DNA of 13,892 bases from Lysobacteraceae bacterium (GCA_028293685.1 JAQGOI010000076.1:1-13892); one strand, 5' to 3'. Counted from the stretch's first letter, positions 1 to 6,935 are shown. The notes: a model not told the origin generated them from the sequence alone. Numbers and translations are program-made.

Positions 1-322
1 CGAGCACCAGGCTCATCTGCAGCAGGACTTTCAACCGGTTCGAGATGACCGCCGAACTACATTCGCGGAAACTCTCGGCGCAGTCGCCACCCTGCAGCAG
101 GAAGCGCCGGCCTTCCTGCGCTTCGGCCAGCTGCTGCTTGAGCGCGAGGATTTCCCAGGAGGTCACCAGCGGCGGCAGCGCGCGCAGTTCGGACTGCACT
201 TCGGCCAGCGCTCCCGGGTCTGGATACAGCGGCAACTGCATCGCCGGACGTGTGCGCCAGCTTTCCGGCGTCCAGTCTTCAGGGACATGCACGGCCTGCA
301 GGTTGCGTTCGTTGGTTTTCAT
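1..322 (-). CDS. Class II 3-deoxy-7-phosphoheptulonate (DAHP) synthase, N-terminal part (runs off left edge)
   Basis: The first 107 residues of a class II (AroA-II, plant/mycobacterial type) DAHP synthase. The family condenses phosphoenolpyruvate with erythrose 4-phosphate in the cytoplasm, the first step of the shikimate pathway to aromatic amino acids. The protein begins MKTNERNLQAVHVPEDWTP and contains LQGGDCAESF at about residues 76-85. Cys81 of that motif matches the metal-binding cysteine of the family. RFLLQGGDCAESF followed by ISNRLKVLLQMSLVL is typical of class II and absent from class I (AroF/G/H). The family is about 450 residues, so roughly three quarters lies outside the window. 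The ATG at 322 is the only good start: an in-frame stop lies about 21 bases upstream and no alternative ATG or GTG intervenes. The Shine-Dalgarno is weak. It follows dsbB by 59 bp with no clear terminator, so co-transcription is possible. Feedback behaviour cannot be judged from this fragment. Confidence 0.93.
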   Translation of the reverse strand, partial: MKTNERNLQAVHVPEDWTPESWRTRPAMQLPLYPDPGALAEVQSELRALPPLVTSWEILALKQQLAEAQEGRRFLLQGGDCAESFRECSSAVISNRLKVLLQMSLVL

Positions 323-381
323 CAGGTCGACATGTCCGGAACTACCATCATCGTGCCAGATCGATACTGCATCGCAACCGA

Positions 382-882
382 TCAGCGCCGGCGAACCAGC
401 AACAGGCCCGCCCAAGCGGCCAGGAAGATGAACCACAGCAGGCTCCACTCCGCCATCGAAAAGCCGAGAAAGGTCCAGTCCACCCTGGCGCATTCGCCAG
501 ACCCGGTCAGCACCTTTCGGATCACGCTGGTCAGAGGCATGGCTTCGACCAGATAGTTCAAGCCAGGGCCGCACATCGGCACCTGCTCCGGCGGGAGGTG
601 CTGCAGCCAGACCTGACGTCCCGCGATGGCGATGCCGAGCACTGCCGCCAGAAGGGCAAACAACCCATAGGATGCGCGCACGACTGCAGCCTTGGGCGCA
701 TGCAGGCCGGCGAACAGGAGGATGAGGCCGACGGCGGCGAACGCGATGCGCTGGAAGACGCACAGCGGGCAGGGTTCCAGGCCGGTATGCAATTGCGAGT
801 ACAGCGCGAAGCCGAGCAGCGCCAGACAGATGGCGAAGCCGAGCAGGCACCGGGTGCGAAAACTCCACTGCAAGGGATTCAA
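382..882 (-). CDS. dsbB: Disulfide bond formation protein B (DsbB), quinone-linked thiol oxidase
   Basis: A 166-residue inner-membrane protein that re-oxidises periplasmic DsbA and passes electrons to quinone. Four hydrophobic segments are visible, at about residues 13-31, 46-61, 70-88 and 143-162. The first periplasmic loop carries the redox pair CPLC at 38-41, followed by Arg45, the counterpart of the quinone-contacting Arg48 of E. coli. The second periplasmic loop carries Cys104 (VPMCGPG) and Cys131 (GSGECARVDW), the pair that exchanges with DsbA. All four catalytic cysteines are therefore present and the length is normal. The start is a TTG at 882: an in-frame TGA lies at 904-906, no in-frame ATG or GTG occurs before the first membrane segment, and AGGA lies about 10 bases upstream. 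An ATG at 893 is out of frame and stops after four codons. The gene lies after the rplQ terminator, so it is probably transcribed separately from the ribosomal genes. Confidence 0.95.
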   Translation of the reverse strand: MNPLQWSFRTRCLLGFAICLALLGFALYSQLHTGLEPCPLCVFQRIAFAAVGLILLFAGLHAPKAAVVRASYGLFALLAAVLGIAIAGRQVWLQHLPPEQVPMCGPGLNYLVEAMPLTSVIRKVLTGSGECARVDWTFLGFSMAEWSLLWFIFLAAWAGLLLVRRR

Positions 883-911
883 GGGCAGACCATCCTGATC
901 GAGTCAGGGAC

Positions 912-917
912 ATTATC
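912..917 (-). promoter_or_regulatory. Candidate -10 element for dsbB
   Basis: On the minus strand this reads GATAAT, five of six matches to the sigma-70 -10 consensus, about 30 bases upstream of the dsbB TTG start and downstream of the rplQ terminator. No convincing -35 hexamer sits at 16-18 bp, so this is only a candidate. It fits the need for a separate dsbB promoter after the terminator. Confidence 0.25.
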
Positions 918-990
918 GCGCGTCGCGACAACACCGCTGGCCCGCTCTTCAAAACACCACTGGCGTCGGGTGAGGCGTTTGCCAGACCCC

Positions 991-1030
991 GAAAAGCAAC
1001 AAGCCCCGGCGATCAGGCCAGGGCTTGTTG
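991..1030 (-). terminator. Rho-independent terminator of the alpha operon, after rplQ
   Basis: A 10-bp perfect stem pairs 1021-1030 with 997-1006 (minus strand CAACAAGCCC with GGGCTTGTTG). The loop can form three more pairs after a mismatch. On the minus strand the stem is followed by CTTTTCGG, a short T tract. It begins 20 bases after the rplQ stop, as expected for the end of the r-protein operon. The plus-strand reading has A rather than T after the stem, so it acts in one direction. Confidence 0.85.
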
Positions 1031-1050
1031 AAAACGATGCTGGGCGCTAC

Positions 1051-1425
1051 TTACGCCGCAGCCCCTTCCGGCCGGTCGACCAACTCCACGTACGCCATCG
1101 GCGCATTGTCGCCAGCGCGAAACCCACACTTGAGAATGCGCAGGTAGCCACCGGGGCGCGTCTGGTAGCGTGGTCCCAGCTCGACAAACAGCTTGCCGAC
1201 GGCCTGCTTGTCGCGCAGCCGCGCGAATGCAAGACGGCGATTGGCGACGCCATCGATTTTGCTCATCGTGATGAGCGGCTCTGCGACACGGCGCAATTCC
1301 TTGGCCTTGGGCAGCGTGGTGCGAATCAGTTCGTGCTTGATCAGTGACGCAGCCATGTTCTCGAACATCGCCTGGCGATGCGCGCTGGTGCGGCTGAACT
1401 TGCGTCCGGATTTCTGGTGGCGCAT
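1051..1425 (-). CDS. rplQ: 50S ribosomal protein L17
   Basis: A 124-residue L17, a large-subunit protein near the peptide exit region and the usual last gene of the alpha operon. The N-terminus [20 protein letters not shown] and the following [33 protein letters not shown] are family hallmarks. The end, [15 protein letters not shown], is also typical. The length matches E. coli L17 (127). The ATG is preceded by AGGA at about 9 bases. It lies 44 bp after rpoA, the classical neighbour, and is followed by a strong terminator, so it closes the transcription unit. Identification is secure. Confidence 0.97.
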   Translation of the reverse strand: MRHQKSGRKFSRTSAHRQAMFENMAASLIKHELIRTTLPKAKELRRVAEPLITMSKIDGVANRRLAFARLRDKQAVGKLFVELGPRYQTRPGGYLRILKCGFRAGDNAPMAYVELVDRPEGAAA

Positions 1426-1452
1426 GGTCGTGTGTCCTAGTGTCTATTCTGT

Positions 1453-1468
1453 CAGCGGCAAACCGCTG
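1453..1468 (-). other. Intercistronic stem-loop immediately after rpoA stop
   Basis: Minus-strand CAGCGG-TTTG-CCGCTG, a perfect 6-bp stem with a 4-base loop, begins 1 base after the rpoA TGA. No T tract follows, so it is not a terminator. It could protect the 3' end of processed rpoA mRNA or set the spacing of rplQ translation. That role is inference. Confidence 0.5.
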
Positions 1469-1469
1469 C

Positions 1470-2468
1470 TCAGCCCATCATGCCGTGCGAGGCGACGCCC
1501 GCCGGCGGCCAGTTTTCAAGCTTCATGCCGAGCGACAGTCCGCGCTGTGCCAACACTTCCTTGATCTCGGTCAGCGACTTCTTGCCCAGGTTCGGCGTCT
1601 TCAACAACTCGACTTCCGTCTTCTGGATCAGGTCGCCGATGTAATAGATGCTTTCGGCCTTGAGGCAGTTGGCCGACCGCACCGTCAGTTCCAGATCATC
1701 GATCGGACGCAACAGCACTGGATCGACGCCCGTGGCAACCGCCTTGGCAGCGCCGCGATCGCGGTGGGTGAAGTCGCCGAACACCGACAGCTGGTCGCTG
1801 AGGATGTCGGCCGCTGTCCGCACCGCTTCCTCGGCATCGATCGTGCCGTTGGTCTCGATGTCCAGCACCAGCTTGTCGAGATCGGTGCGCTGTTCGACAC
1901 GTGCCGATTCGACGGCATAAGCAACGCGACGCACGGGCGAGAACGACGCGTCCAGCATTAGGCGACCGATGGTGCGGGTCTCCTCGTCCGGACGACGACG
2001 TGCCGCCGCCGGCTGGTAGCCGAAGCCACGCTCGATCTTCAGGCGCATGTTCAGCGCCGTGTCCTTGGTGAGGTGCGCGATGATGTGCTCTGGATTCAAA
2101 ATCTCGACGTTGTGGTCGGTCTTGATGTCGCCAGCGGTAACCACGCCAGGACCCTGGCGCGACAGGCTGAGCGTCGAGCTCTCGCCGGTACCCATGCGGA
2201 TGGCGATGTCCTTGAGGTTGAGCAGCACCTCGAGCACGTCTTCCTGCAGGCCTTCGACCGTGGTGTATTCGTGCAGCACGCCATCGATCTCGACTTCGGT
2301 GATCGCGAAGCCCGGGATCGAGGACAGCAGCACGCGACGCAGCGCATTGCCTAGCGTGTGGCCGTAGCCGCGCTCCAGCGGCTCGATCACGACCTTGGCG
2401 CGATTGTCGGCAAGGCGTTCGATCTGGGGTCCGCGCGGACGCAGCACCTGGTTGGCGGTAACCGTCAT
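1470..2468 (-). CDS. rpoA: DNA-directed RNA polymerase subunit alpha
   Basis: A 332-residue alpha subunit, which dimerises to nucleate RNA polymerase assembly and contacts promoters and activators. The N-terminal domain covers about residues 1-235 and contains [20 protein letters not shown] (29-48), the dimer and assembly surface, with Arg44/Arg45 at the E. coli Arg45 region. A flexible linker follows. The C-terminal domain (about 250-322) contains [13 protein letters not shown], in which Arg264 and Asn267 correspond to the UP-element-binding Arg265 and Asn268 of E. coli, and TPNLGKKSL for the second helix-hairpin-helix contact. The length is normal (E. coli 329). The ATG at 2468 has AGGAG about 10 bases upstream. 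It lies between rpsD and rplQ, the standard alpha-operon position, and 6-bp hairpins flank it on both sides. In E. coli rpoA is less strongly repressed by S4 than its ribosomal neighbours; whether that holds here is unknown. Confidence 0.99.
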   Translation of the reverse strand: MTVTANQVLRPRGPQIERLADNRAKVVIEPLERGYGHTLGNALRRVLLSSIPGFAITEVEIDGVLHEYTTVEGLQEDVLEVLLNLKDIAIRMGTGESSTLSLSRQGPGVVTAGDIKTDHNVEILNPEHIIAHLTKDTALNMRLKIERGFGYQPAAARRRPDEETRTIGRLMLDASFSPVRRVAYAVESARVEQRTDLDKLVLDIETNGTIDAEEAVRTAADILSDQLSVFGDFTHRDRGAAKAVATGVDPVLLRPIDDLELTVRSANCLKAESIYYIGDLIQKTEVELLKTPNLGKKSLTEIKEVLAQRGLSLGMKLENWPPAGVASHGMMG

Positions 2469-2490
2469 GTTCTGATGTCTCCTGCGAGCA

Positions 2491-2508
2491 GACGGGCATG
2501 GCCCCGTC
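2491..2508 (-). other. Intercistronic stem-loop upstream of rpoA
   Basis: Minus-strand GACGGG-GCCATG-CCCGTC, a 6-bp perfect stem with a 6-base loop, lies in the 54-bp rpsD-rpoA gap and ends about 10 bases before the rpoA AGGAG. No T tract follows. It could be a processing or translation-tuning element. Confidence 0.45.
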
Positions 2509-2522
2509 GGCTCTTGATTGAA

Positions 2523-3155
2523 TTACTTCGAGTACAGCTCGACGATCAGCGCTTCGTTGATGTCGGCAGGCAGGTCGGCGCGGTCCGGAACAGCCTTGAA
2601 CACGCCTGCAAACTGCTTGGCATCGACGTCCATCCACGAAGGGGACAGATCCATCTGTGCGGACACGGTCAGCGATTCCTGTACGCGCAACTGCTTCTGC
2701 GCGCGCTCGGACAATGCGATCGCGTCGCCGGCCTTCACCTGGAAGGACGGCAGGTTCACCGGCTTGCCGTTGACGGTCACGCCACGATGCGACACCAGCT
2801 GACGAGCGGCCGGTCGCGTGATCGCGAAGCCCATGCGGTAGACGACGTTGTCCAGGCGGGTTTCCAGCAGCTGCAACAGGTTTTCACCGGTGTTGCCCTT
2901 CTTGGTGGAGGCCTTCTTGTAATAGTTGCGGAACTGGCGCTCCAACAGGCCGTAGATGCGCTTGACCTTCTGCTTCTCGCGCAGCTGGGTGGCGTAGTCG
3001 GACAGCTTGCCCTTGCGAGTCATGGTGGCGCCATGCTGGCCGGGCTTCTGCTCCAGCTTGCACTTGGAGTCGAGCGCGCGTGCCGGCGACTTCAGGCCGA
3101 GGTCGGCGCCTTCGCGACGGGCGAGCTTACAGGTGGGACCGATATAACGAGCCAT
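2523..3155 (-). CDS. rpsD: 30S ribosomal protein S4
   Basis: A 210-residue S4, a primary 16S rRNA binder that starts 30S body assembly. In gammaproteobacteria it is also the translational repressor of the alpha operon. The N-terminus [16 protein letters not shown] and the segment [10 protein letters not shown] are diagnostic. [22 protein letters not shown] is the central helical region. The S4 RNA-binding domain (about 98-160) includes [23 protein letters not shown] and [13 protein letters not shown]. The end is [12 protein letters not shown]. Cys9 and Cys31 are present; E. coli has only the second. The four extra residues relative to E. coli (206) lie after GQHGA. The ATG is preceded by GAGGAG about 10 bases away. 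It lies 14 bp after rpsK. Confidence 0.98.
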   Translation of the reverse strand: MARYIGPTCKLARREGADLGLKSPARALDSKCKLEQKPGQHGATMTRKGKLSDYATQLREKQKVKRIYGLLERQFRNYYKKASTKKGNTGENLLQLLETRLDNVVYRMGFAITRPAARQLVSHRGVTVNGKPVNLPSFQVKAGDAIALSERAQKQLRVQESLTVSAQMDLSPSWMDVDAKQFAGVFKAVPDRADLPADINEALIVELYSK

Positions 3156-3169
3156 CTTTGTTCAGCTCC

Positions 3170-3562
3170 TCAGACGCGACGCTTTTTGGGCGGACGGCAC
3201 CCGTTGTGGGGGATCGGCGTCACGTCGATGATGTTGGTGATCTTGTAGCCGACATTGTTCAACGAGCGCACGGCGGATTCGCGACCAGGACCCGGACCCT
3301 TGATGCGCACTTCCAGCGACTTGACGCCATAGTCCAGCGCAACCTTGCCGGCCTTTTCCGCTGCAACCTGGGCGGCGAACGGGGTCGACTTGCGGGAGCC
3401 ACGGAAACCGGCACCACCGGAGGTTGCCCATGACAGCGCATTACCCTGGCGATCGGTGATCGTGATGATGGTGTTGTTGAACGAAGCATGGACGTGGGCG
3501 ATGCCGTCGGTGACGACGCGCTTGATCTTCTTCTTGACTTTCGCAGCAGCGGGCTTGGCCAT
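3170..3562 (-). CDS. rpsK: 30S ribosomal protein S11
   Basis: A 130-residue S11 of the 30S platform, near the mRNA exit and Shine-Dalgarno helix. The core [39 protein letters not shown] and the C-terminal [14 protein letters not shown] are diagnostic. Asn120 in HNG is the site that becomes isoaspartate in E. coli S11. The length is as in E. coli (129). The ATG at 3562 has AAGGA six bases upstream, placed in the 9-bp gap after the rpsM stop. It lies between rpsM and rpsD as in most bacteria. Confidence 0.98.
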   Translation of the reverse strand: MAKPAAAKVKKKIKRVVTDGIAHVHASFNNTIITITDRQGNALSWATSGGAGFRGSRKSTPFAAQVAAEKAGKVALDYGVKSLEVRIKGPGPGRESAVRSLNNVGYKITNIIDVTPIPHNGCRPPKKRRV

Positions 3563-3571
3563 ATCTGTTCC

Positions 3572-3928
3572 TTACTTCTTGATGGCCTTGCGCGGACCCT
3601 TGCGGGTGCGTGCATTGGTCCGGGTGCGCTGGCCACGCAGCGGCAAGCCGCGACGGTGGCGCAGCCCGCGATAACAGGCGAGATCCATCAGGCGCTTGAT
3701 CGCGACGCCGACTTCGCGGCGCAGGTCGCCTTCGACCGCGAACTTGCCGATCTCGGCGCGCAGGCGCTCGACTTCGGGTTCCGACAGGTCGCGGATCTTG
3801 GTTGAGGCGGTCACGCCAGCCGCTTCACAGACTTTGCGCGAACGGGTCCGGCCGATGCCGAAAATGCTTTGCAATCCAACCCAGGCGTGTTTCTGGGCAG
3901 GCAGGTTGACGCCGGCAATACGCGCCAT
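3572..3928 (-). CDS. rpsM: 30S ribosomal protein S13
   Basis: A 118-residue S13 of the 30S head, which contacts the P-site tRNA and forms intersubunit bridges. The start [20 protein letters not shown] and the tail [20 protein letters not shown] are diagnostic, and the helix-two-turn-helix region lies in between. The start is the ATG at 3928: the frame opens five codons further to a TTG at 3943, but GGAG lies inside that extension, 9 bases before the ATG, and the resulting length equals E. coli S13. It is the first gene of the alpha part. Upstream are a short leader with a hairpin overlapping the ribosome binding site and an extended -10 promoter candidate. Confidence 0.98.
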   Translation of the reverse strand: MARIAGVNLPAQKHAWVGLQSIFGIGRTRSRKVCEAAGVTASTKIRDLSEPEVERLRAEIGKFAVEGDLRREVGVAIKRLMDLACYRGLRHRRGLPLRGQRTRTNARTRKGPRKAIKK

Positions 3929-3939
3929 AACGCGATTCT

Positions 3940-3953
3940 CCAAACTGATTTGG
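3940..3953 (-). promoter_or_regulatory. Leader hairpin overlapping the rpsM Shine-Dalgarno
   Basis: Minus-strand CCAAA-TCAG-TTTGG, a 5-bp perfect stem with a tetraloop. Its 3' arm includes the first two G residues of the rpsM GGAG, so folding would partly hide the ribosome binding site. In E. coli the alpha leader is the S4 repressor target, as a pseudoknot. This hairpin is a candidate part of an equivalent element, but I could not show a pseudoknot here. Confidence 0.45.
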
Positions 3954-3990
3954 GCGGCCAGGCGGGTGAGCCGGGCGAAGTGAACTCAGA

Positions 3991-4019
3991 ATTTTAACAG
4001 GATCTCGTGGTAGTAGGAA
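3991..4019 (-). promoter_or_regulatory. Candidate extended -10 promoter of the alpha operon
   Basis: The minus strand shows TGTTAAAAT (3991-3999): a TGn extension directly before TAAAAT, five of six matches to the -10 consensus. A weak -35, TTCCTA (4014-4019), sits 17 bp upstream. Transcription would start near 3984 and give a leader of about 55 bases before rpsM. It is the most A/T-rich patch in the gap between secY and rpsM, which supports the call. Confidence 0.6.
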
Positions 4020-4024
4020 GGCCC

Positions 4025-4070
4025 CGGAAGCCGAAACTTCCGCGACCCGGCAGGGGGAGTGTGCCCCTGC
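4025..4070 (-). other. Two tandem stem-loops between secY and rpsM
   Basis: In transcription order, 4070-4050 forms GCAGGGG-CACACTC-CCCCTGC (7-bp stem) and 4042-4025 forms CGGAAG-TTTCGG-CTTCCG (6-bp stem). Neither is followed by a run of T, so they are poor intrinsic terminators. They could stabilise the 3' end of the spc transcript or reduce read-through into the alpha operon. A further imperfect stem joins 4169-4174 with 4136-4141. The rest of the 275-bp gap (3929-4203) holds no coding sequence that I can recognise, and rpmJ is not in it. Confidence 0.45.
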
Positions 4071-4203
4071 TCCGGCGATGGATCGGGATTGGTCCAGCAG
4101 CGCGACACCTCCGCCCTGCCAGACCCCGCGCGCTACTCGTGTGCGCGGAATGCCCCGACCCACCTGCGCACGAGACCGCCGCGCAGGTCGCCCATCATGT
4201 TGA

Positions 4204-5571
4204 CTAGCCGCGCGCCAGACCGCCGCGCGAGCCGCCCTTCAAATTCGCCTTCTTCAGCAGGCTTTCGTACTGATGCGACATCAGGTGCGCCTGGATCTGC
4301 GCTATGAAATCCATCACCACCACCACCACGATCAGCAGCGACGTACCGCCGAACCGGAATGAAATGCCCAGCTTGGCGCGCATCATTTCCGGCAACAGGC
4401 AAACCAGGATCAGGTAGATCGCACCAGCAGCGGTCAGTCGCGTCAGCACGGCATCGACGTAGTCGGCCGTGGCCTTGCCCGGACGTATGCCAGGAATCAG
4501 CGCGCCCGACTTCTTCAGGTTATCGGCGGTCTCCTGCGAATTGAAGACCAGCGCCGTATAGAAAAACGTGAATCCACCAATCAGCGCCGCATACAGGATC
4601 ATATGCAGCGGCTCGCCCGGCGACAGCGCCTGGGTGATCTTCTGCATCCATGTCTGGAACGTGGAACCGCCGGACTGACCGAACCACGTGGTCGCCGTCG
4701 CCGGAAACATGATGATCGATGAAGCGAAAATCGGAGGAATGACGCCCGACATGTTGAGTTTGAGCGGCAGGAACGACGACTGGTTCATGTACGCGCTGCG
4801 GCCGCCCTGTCGCCGTGCGTAGTTCACCGTGATCCGACGTTGACCGCTCTCGACGAACACGACGAAATAAGTGAACCCAAGCACGATTGCCAGGATCGCC
4901 AGCACTGCAAGCGGCGTGATGTCGCCATTGCGTGCCTGCTCGAGCGTGCCCAGCACCGCAGCCGGAAGCCCGGCGACGATACCGGCGAAAATGATCAACG
5001 ACACACCATTGCCGACGCCGCGTTCGGTGATCTGCTCGCCCATCCACATCAGGAACATCGTCCCCGCCGTCAGCGCGACCATGGCGGTCATGATGAAGCC
5101 GATGCCGGGCGTGTAGACGACCGGAATATTGTTACTGGCGCCGGAATTCTGCAGTGCGATGGCGATACCTGCCGACTGGAACAGCGCCAGCGGAATCGCA
5201 CCCAGCCGCGACCATTGCGTGATCTTGCGACGACCCGACTCGCCTTCCTTCTGCAGTGCTTTCAGGCTCGGCAGGATCTGCACCATCAACTGCATGATGA
5301 TCGACGCCGAGATATACGGAATCACGTTGAGCGCGAACAGGCTGAAGCGCTGCAGGGCGCCACCGGAGAACATGTTGAACATGTCCACGATCGTGCCTTT
5401 CTGCTGCTCCATCAGTTGCAGCATCGCTTCGGGGTTGACGCCCGGAACAGGGATGTAGCAACCCAACCGGTAAACGATCATGGCACCTAGAACGAACAGC
5501 AGGCGCTGGCGCAGCTCGGTGAACTTCCCGAGACCGCCCAGGTTGGCAGCCGCATTGCCGCTTCGCGCCAT
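4204..5571 (-). CDS. secY: Preprotein translocase subunit SecY
   Basis: A 455-residue SecY, the ten-helix pore of the SecYEG channel in the inner membrane, through which unfolded proteins are exported or inserted. The first helix follows [29 protein letters not shown] leads to the plug region [21 protein letters not shown] (about 62-82). The fifth cytosolic loop has [21 protein letters not shown], in which Arg363 matches the SecA- and ribosome-critical Arg357 of E. coli. The chosen ATG at 5571 gives a normal short N-terminus. The frame is open 18 codons further but would run into rplO, and GGGGAG lies about 10 bases before 5571. It starts 7 bp after rplO and is the last gene of the spc part. 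No rpmJ follows, unlike E. coli. Confidence 0.98.
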   Translation of the reverse strand: MARSGNAAANLGGLGKFTELRQRLLFVLGAMIVYRLGCYIPVPGVNPEAMLQLMEQQKGTIVDMFNMFSGGALQRFSLFALNVIPYISASIIMQLMVQILPSLKALQKEGESGRRKITQWSRLGAIPLALFQSAGIAIALQNSGASNNIPVVYTPGIGFIMTAMVALTAGTMFLMWMGEQITERGVGNGVSLIIFAGIVAGLPAAVLGTLEQARNGDITPLAVLAILAIVLGFTYFVVFVESGQRRITVNYARRQGGRSAYMNQSSFLPLKLNMSGVIPPIFASSIIMFPATATTWFGQSGGSTFQTWMQKITQALSPGEPLHMILYAALIGGFTFFYTALVFNSQETADNLKKSGALIPGIRPGKATADYVDAVLTRLTAAGAIYLILVCLLPEMMRAKLGISFRFGGTSLLIVVVVVMDFIAQIQAHLMSHQYESLLKKANLKGGSRGGLARG

Positions 5572-5578
5572 GCCTTGC

Positions 5579-6031
5579 TTACTCCCCGCCTTCGATCGCG
5601 CCGACGGTGCCGCCAGCCGCTTCAATCGCCGCCTTCGCGCCGGCCGTGGCCAGCAGGCCTTTCAGTACGAACTTCTTGTTGATCTCGCCCTTCTTGACGA
5701 TCTTCGCCTGCTTGGCGCTGGTCGGCACGAGCTTGGCTGCCTGCAGAGCTGCAAAGTCGATCGTGCCTGCGTCCAGTTTGTCGAGCTGGTACAGCAGCAC
5801 TTCGGCGACATTGAGCGCGCGCTTGGAGCGGAAACCAACCTTGGGGAGGCGACGCTGCATCGGCATCTGGCCACCTTCGAAGCCGGCCTTGATCTTGCCT
5901 TTGCCGCTGCGCGCGAACGAGCCCTTGTGGCCGCGGCCGCAGGTCTTGCCCAGACCCGAACCGATGCCGCGACCCACGCGCTTGCGATCCTGGCGCGCGC
6001 CCTCACCCGGGGCGAGTGTGTTCATCTTCAT
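5579..6031 (-). CDS. rplO: 50S ribosomal protein L15
   Basis: A 150-residue L15, a late-assembly protein of the large subunit that spans several 23S rRNA domains. The N-terminal extended tail is Gly/Arg/Lys rich, as in the family ([20 protein letters not shown], then [14 protein letters not shown] at about 54-67). The C-terminal globular domain has [20 protein letters not shown]. The start at 6031 is set by GAGGAG six bases upstream, which overlaps the end of rpmD; a second ATG two codons later has worse spacing. The gap to rpmD is 3 bp, so translational coupling is likely. Confidence 0.97.
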   Translation of the reverse strand: MKMNTLAPGEGARQDRKRVGRGIGSGLGKTCGRGHKGSFARSGKGKIKAGFEGGQMPMQRRLPKVGFRSKRALNVAEVLLYQLDKLDAGTIDFAALQAAKLVPTSAKQAKIVKKGEINKKFVLKGLLATAGAKAAIEAAGGTVGAIEGGE

Positions 6032-6034
6032 GGA

Positions 6035-6235
6035 TTACTCCTCGACCCGCACAAGGTAATGCACGGTGTTGATCAGGCCACGCACCTGCGGGCTGTCCTT
6101 CAACTCGCGCACGCTGTTCAATTTACCAAGGCCCAACGCCTTGACCGACAGGCGATGGATGCCCTTGGCACCACGAAGACCCTTGACCAGGCGCACCTTG
6201 ACGGTGCCGCCGTCTTTGCTTTCTTTCTTAGCCAT
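6035..6235 (-). CDS. rpmD: 50S ribosomal protein L30
   Basis: A 66-residue L30 of the large subunit. [29 protein letters not shown] matches the family core. It is about seven residues longer than E. coli L30 (59), the excess lying at the charged N-terminus ([10 protein letters not shown]). Its ATG overlaps the end of rpsE by 8 bases (6228-6235): ATGGCTAA contains the rpmD start and the rpsE stop, so translation is probably coupled. Its own last codons (GAG GAG TAA) supply the Shine-Dalgarno for rplO. Confidence 0.96.
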   Translation of the reverse strand: MAKKESKDGGTVKVRLVKGLRGAKGIHRLSVKALGLGKLNSVRELKDSPQVRGLINTVHYLVRVEE

Positions 6236-6761
6236 GGTTGAGATCCTCGACCTTCTTGCCGCGCTTGGCTGCGATCTTGGCCGGCGAATGCATCTCCGTC
6301 AGGCCGCGCAGCGTGGCGCGAACCAGGTTGATCGGATTGCGTGAGCCGACGGCCTTGGCAAGCACATTCTTGACGCCAACCGCTTCCAGCACGGCGCGCA
6401 TCGCGCCACCAGCGATCACGCCGGTACCTTCGGACGCCGGCATCATGAACACGCGCGCTGCGCCGTGCCCCGACTTGACCGCATGCCACAACGTGCCGTT
6501 GTTGAGCTCGACGCGGAGCATGCCGCGACGCGCCTGCTCCATCGACTTCTGGATCGCGACCGGCACTTCGCGCGCCTTGCCGTATCCGAAGCCGACCTTG
6601 CCGTCACCATCGCCAACGACGGTCAGCGCGGTGAAGGTGAATTGCCGACCACCCTTGACCGTCTTGCTGACGCGATTGACCGCGATGAGCTTCTCGACCA
6701 TGCCATCGTCGATTTCTTCGCGGTTTCGATCACGACCCCGCGGTCCACGTTCGTCTGCCAT
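6228..6761 (-). CDS. rpsE: 30S ribosomal protein S5
   Basis: A 177-residue S5, which lines the mRNA entry site with S3 and S4 and affects decoding accuracy. The N-terminal double-stranded-RNA-binding-like domain has [18 protein letters not shown], whose VKGGR loop is the spectinomycin-contact region, then [19 protein letters not shown]. The C-terminal domain has [29 protein letters not shown] and [15 protein letters not shown]. The acidic/basic N-terminal arm ([13 protein letters not shown]) is slightly longer than in E. coli (167 residues in total). GGAA lies about 9 bases before the ATG, a modest ribosome binding site. It is separated from rplR by an unusually long 174-bp structured gap. 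Confidence 0.98.
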   Translation of the reverse strand: MADERGPRGRDRNREEIDDGMVEKLIAVNRVSKTVKGGRQFTFTALTVVGDGDGKVGFGYGKAREVPVAIQKSMEQARRGMLRVELNNGTLWHAVKSGHGAARVFMMPASEGTGVIAGGAMRAVLEAVGVKNVLAKAVGSRNPINLVRATLRGLTEMHSPAKIAAKRGKKVEDLNHG

Positions 6762-6935
6762 CTCAGTAATTCCGTATGTTGAAAAGGATTTGCGGCGTCG
6801 CCGCTTATAGTTGTGATGTGGTGCGGGTGGTCCGGCACAGCCAGAACTGGCTGGGTCGTCCGATGCAACCGCATCGGCGGGTCACGCATGTACGAGTCAT
6901 GCTGCATGCGGTCGAAACCGCACGCTTTCAAGCGA
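6762..6935 (-). other. Structured rplR-rpsE intergenic region with five tandem stem-loops
   Basis: This is the longest gap inside the S10-spc gene string. In transcription order: 6925-6904, GCGTGCGGT-TTCG-ACCGCATGC (9 pairs including one G-U); 6902-6886, GCATG with CATGC and a 7-base loop; 6877-6860, CCGATGC-GGTT-GCATCGG (7 pairs); 6853-6838, CAGCCA-GTTC-TGGCTG (6 pairs, or 7 with a 2-base loop); 6804-6792, GCGGC-GAC-GCCGC (5 pairs). CATGCG at 6885-6890 could instead pair with CGCATG at 6905-6910, which would break the first two hairpins. A TATAAG at 6804-6809 resembles a -10 but has no good -35. I see no credible coding frame confined to the gap. The function is unknown. Confidence 0.7.

Noticed and set aside
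250..1347. A 365-codon plus-strand open frame opposite dsbB and rplQ
   Set aside because: It is antisense to two clearly recognised genes and the terminator, has a biased composition rich in Gln, Arg and Ala with no recognisable domain, and no good ribosome binding site. GC-rich antisense frames of this length are common.
1696..2637. A 313-codon minus-strand open frame within rpoA and the rpsD end
   Set aside because: It is a shifted reading of rpoA, very rich in Arg, with no family match; rpoA in its own frame is complete.
2358..3248. A 296-codon plus-strand open frame opposite rpsD
   Set aside because: It is complementary to rpsD and the 5' part of rpoA, with Leu/Val/Asp-rich shadow composition. 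The minus-strand genes are certain.
4025..4042. Strong intrinsic terminator after secY
   Set aside because: The stem is perfect but short, and GGGCC, not a T run, follows it. It was kept only as a stem-loop.
4840..5490. A 216-codon plus-strand frame opposite secY
   Set aside because: It is the antisense of membrane-protein codons, rich in His, Asp and Arg. SecY is complete and unambiguous on the other strand.
6623..6931. A 102-codon minus-strand frame covering the rplR-rpsE gap
   Set aside because: Two thirds of it would lie in the gap and the rest out of frame in rpsE. The translated sequence has no recognisable pattern, and the gap is better explained by its hairpins.
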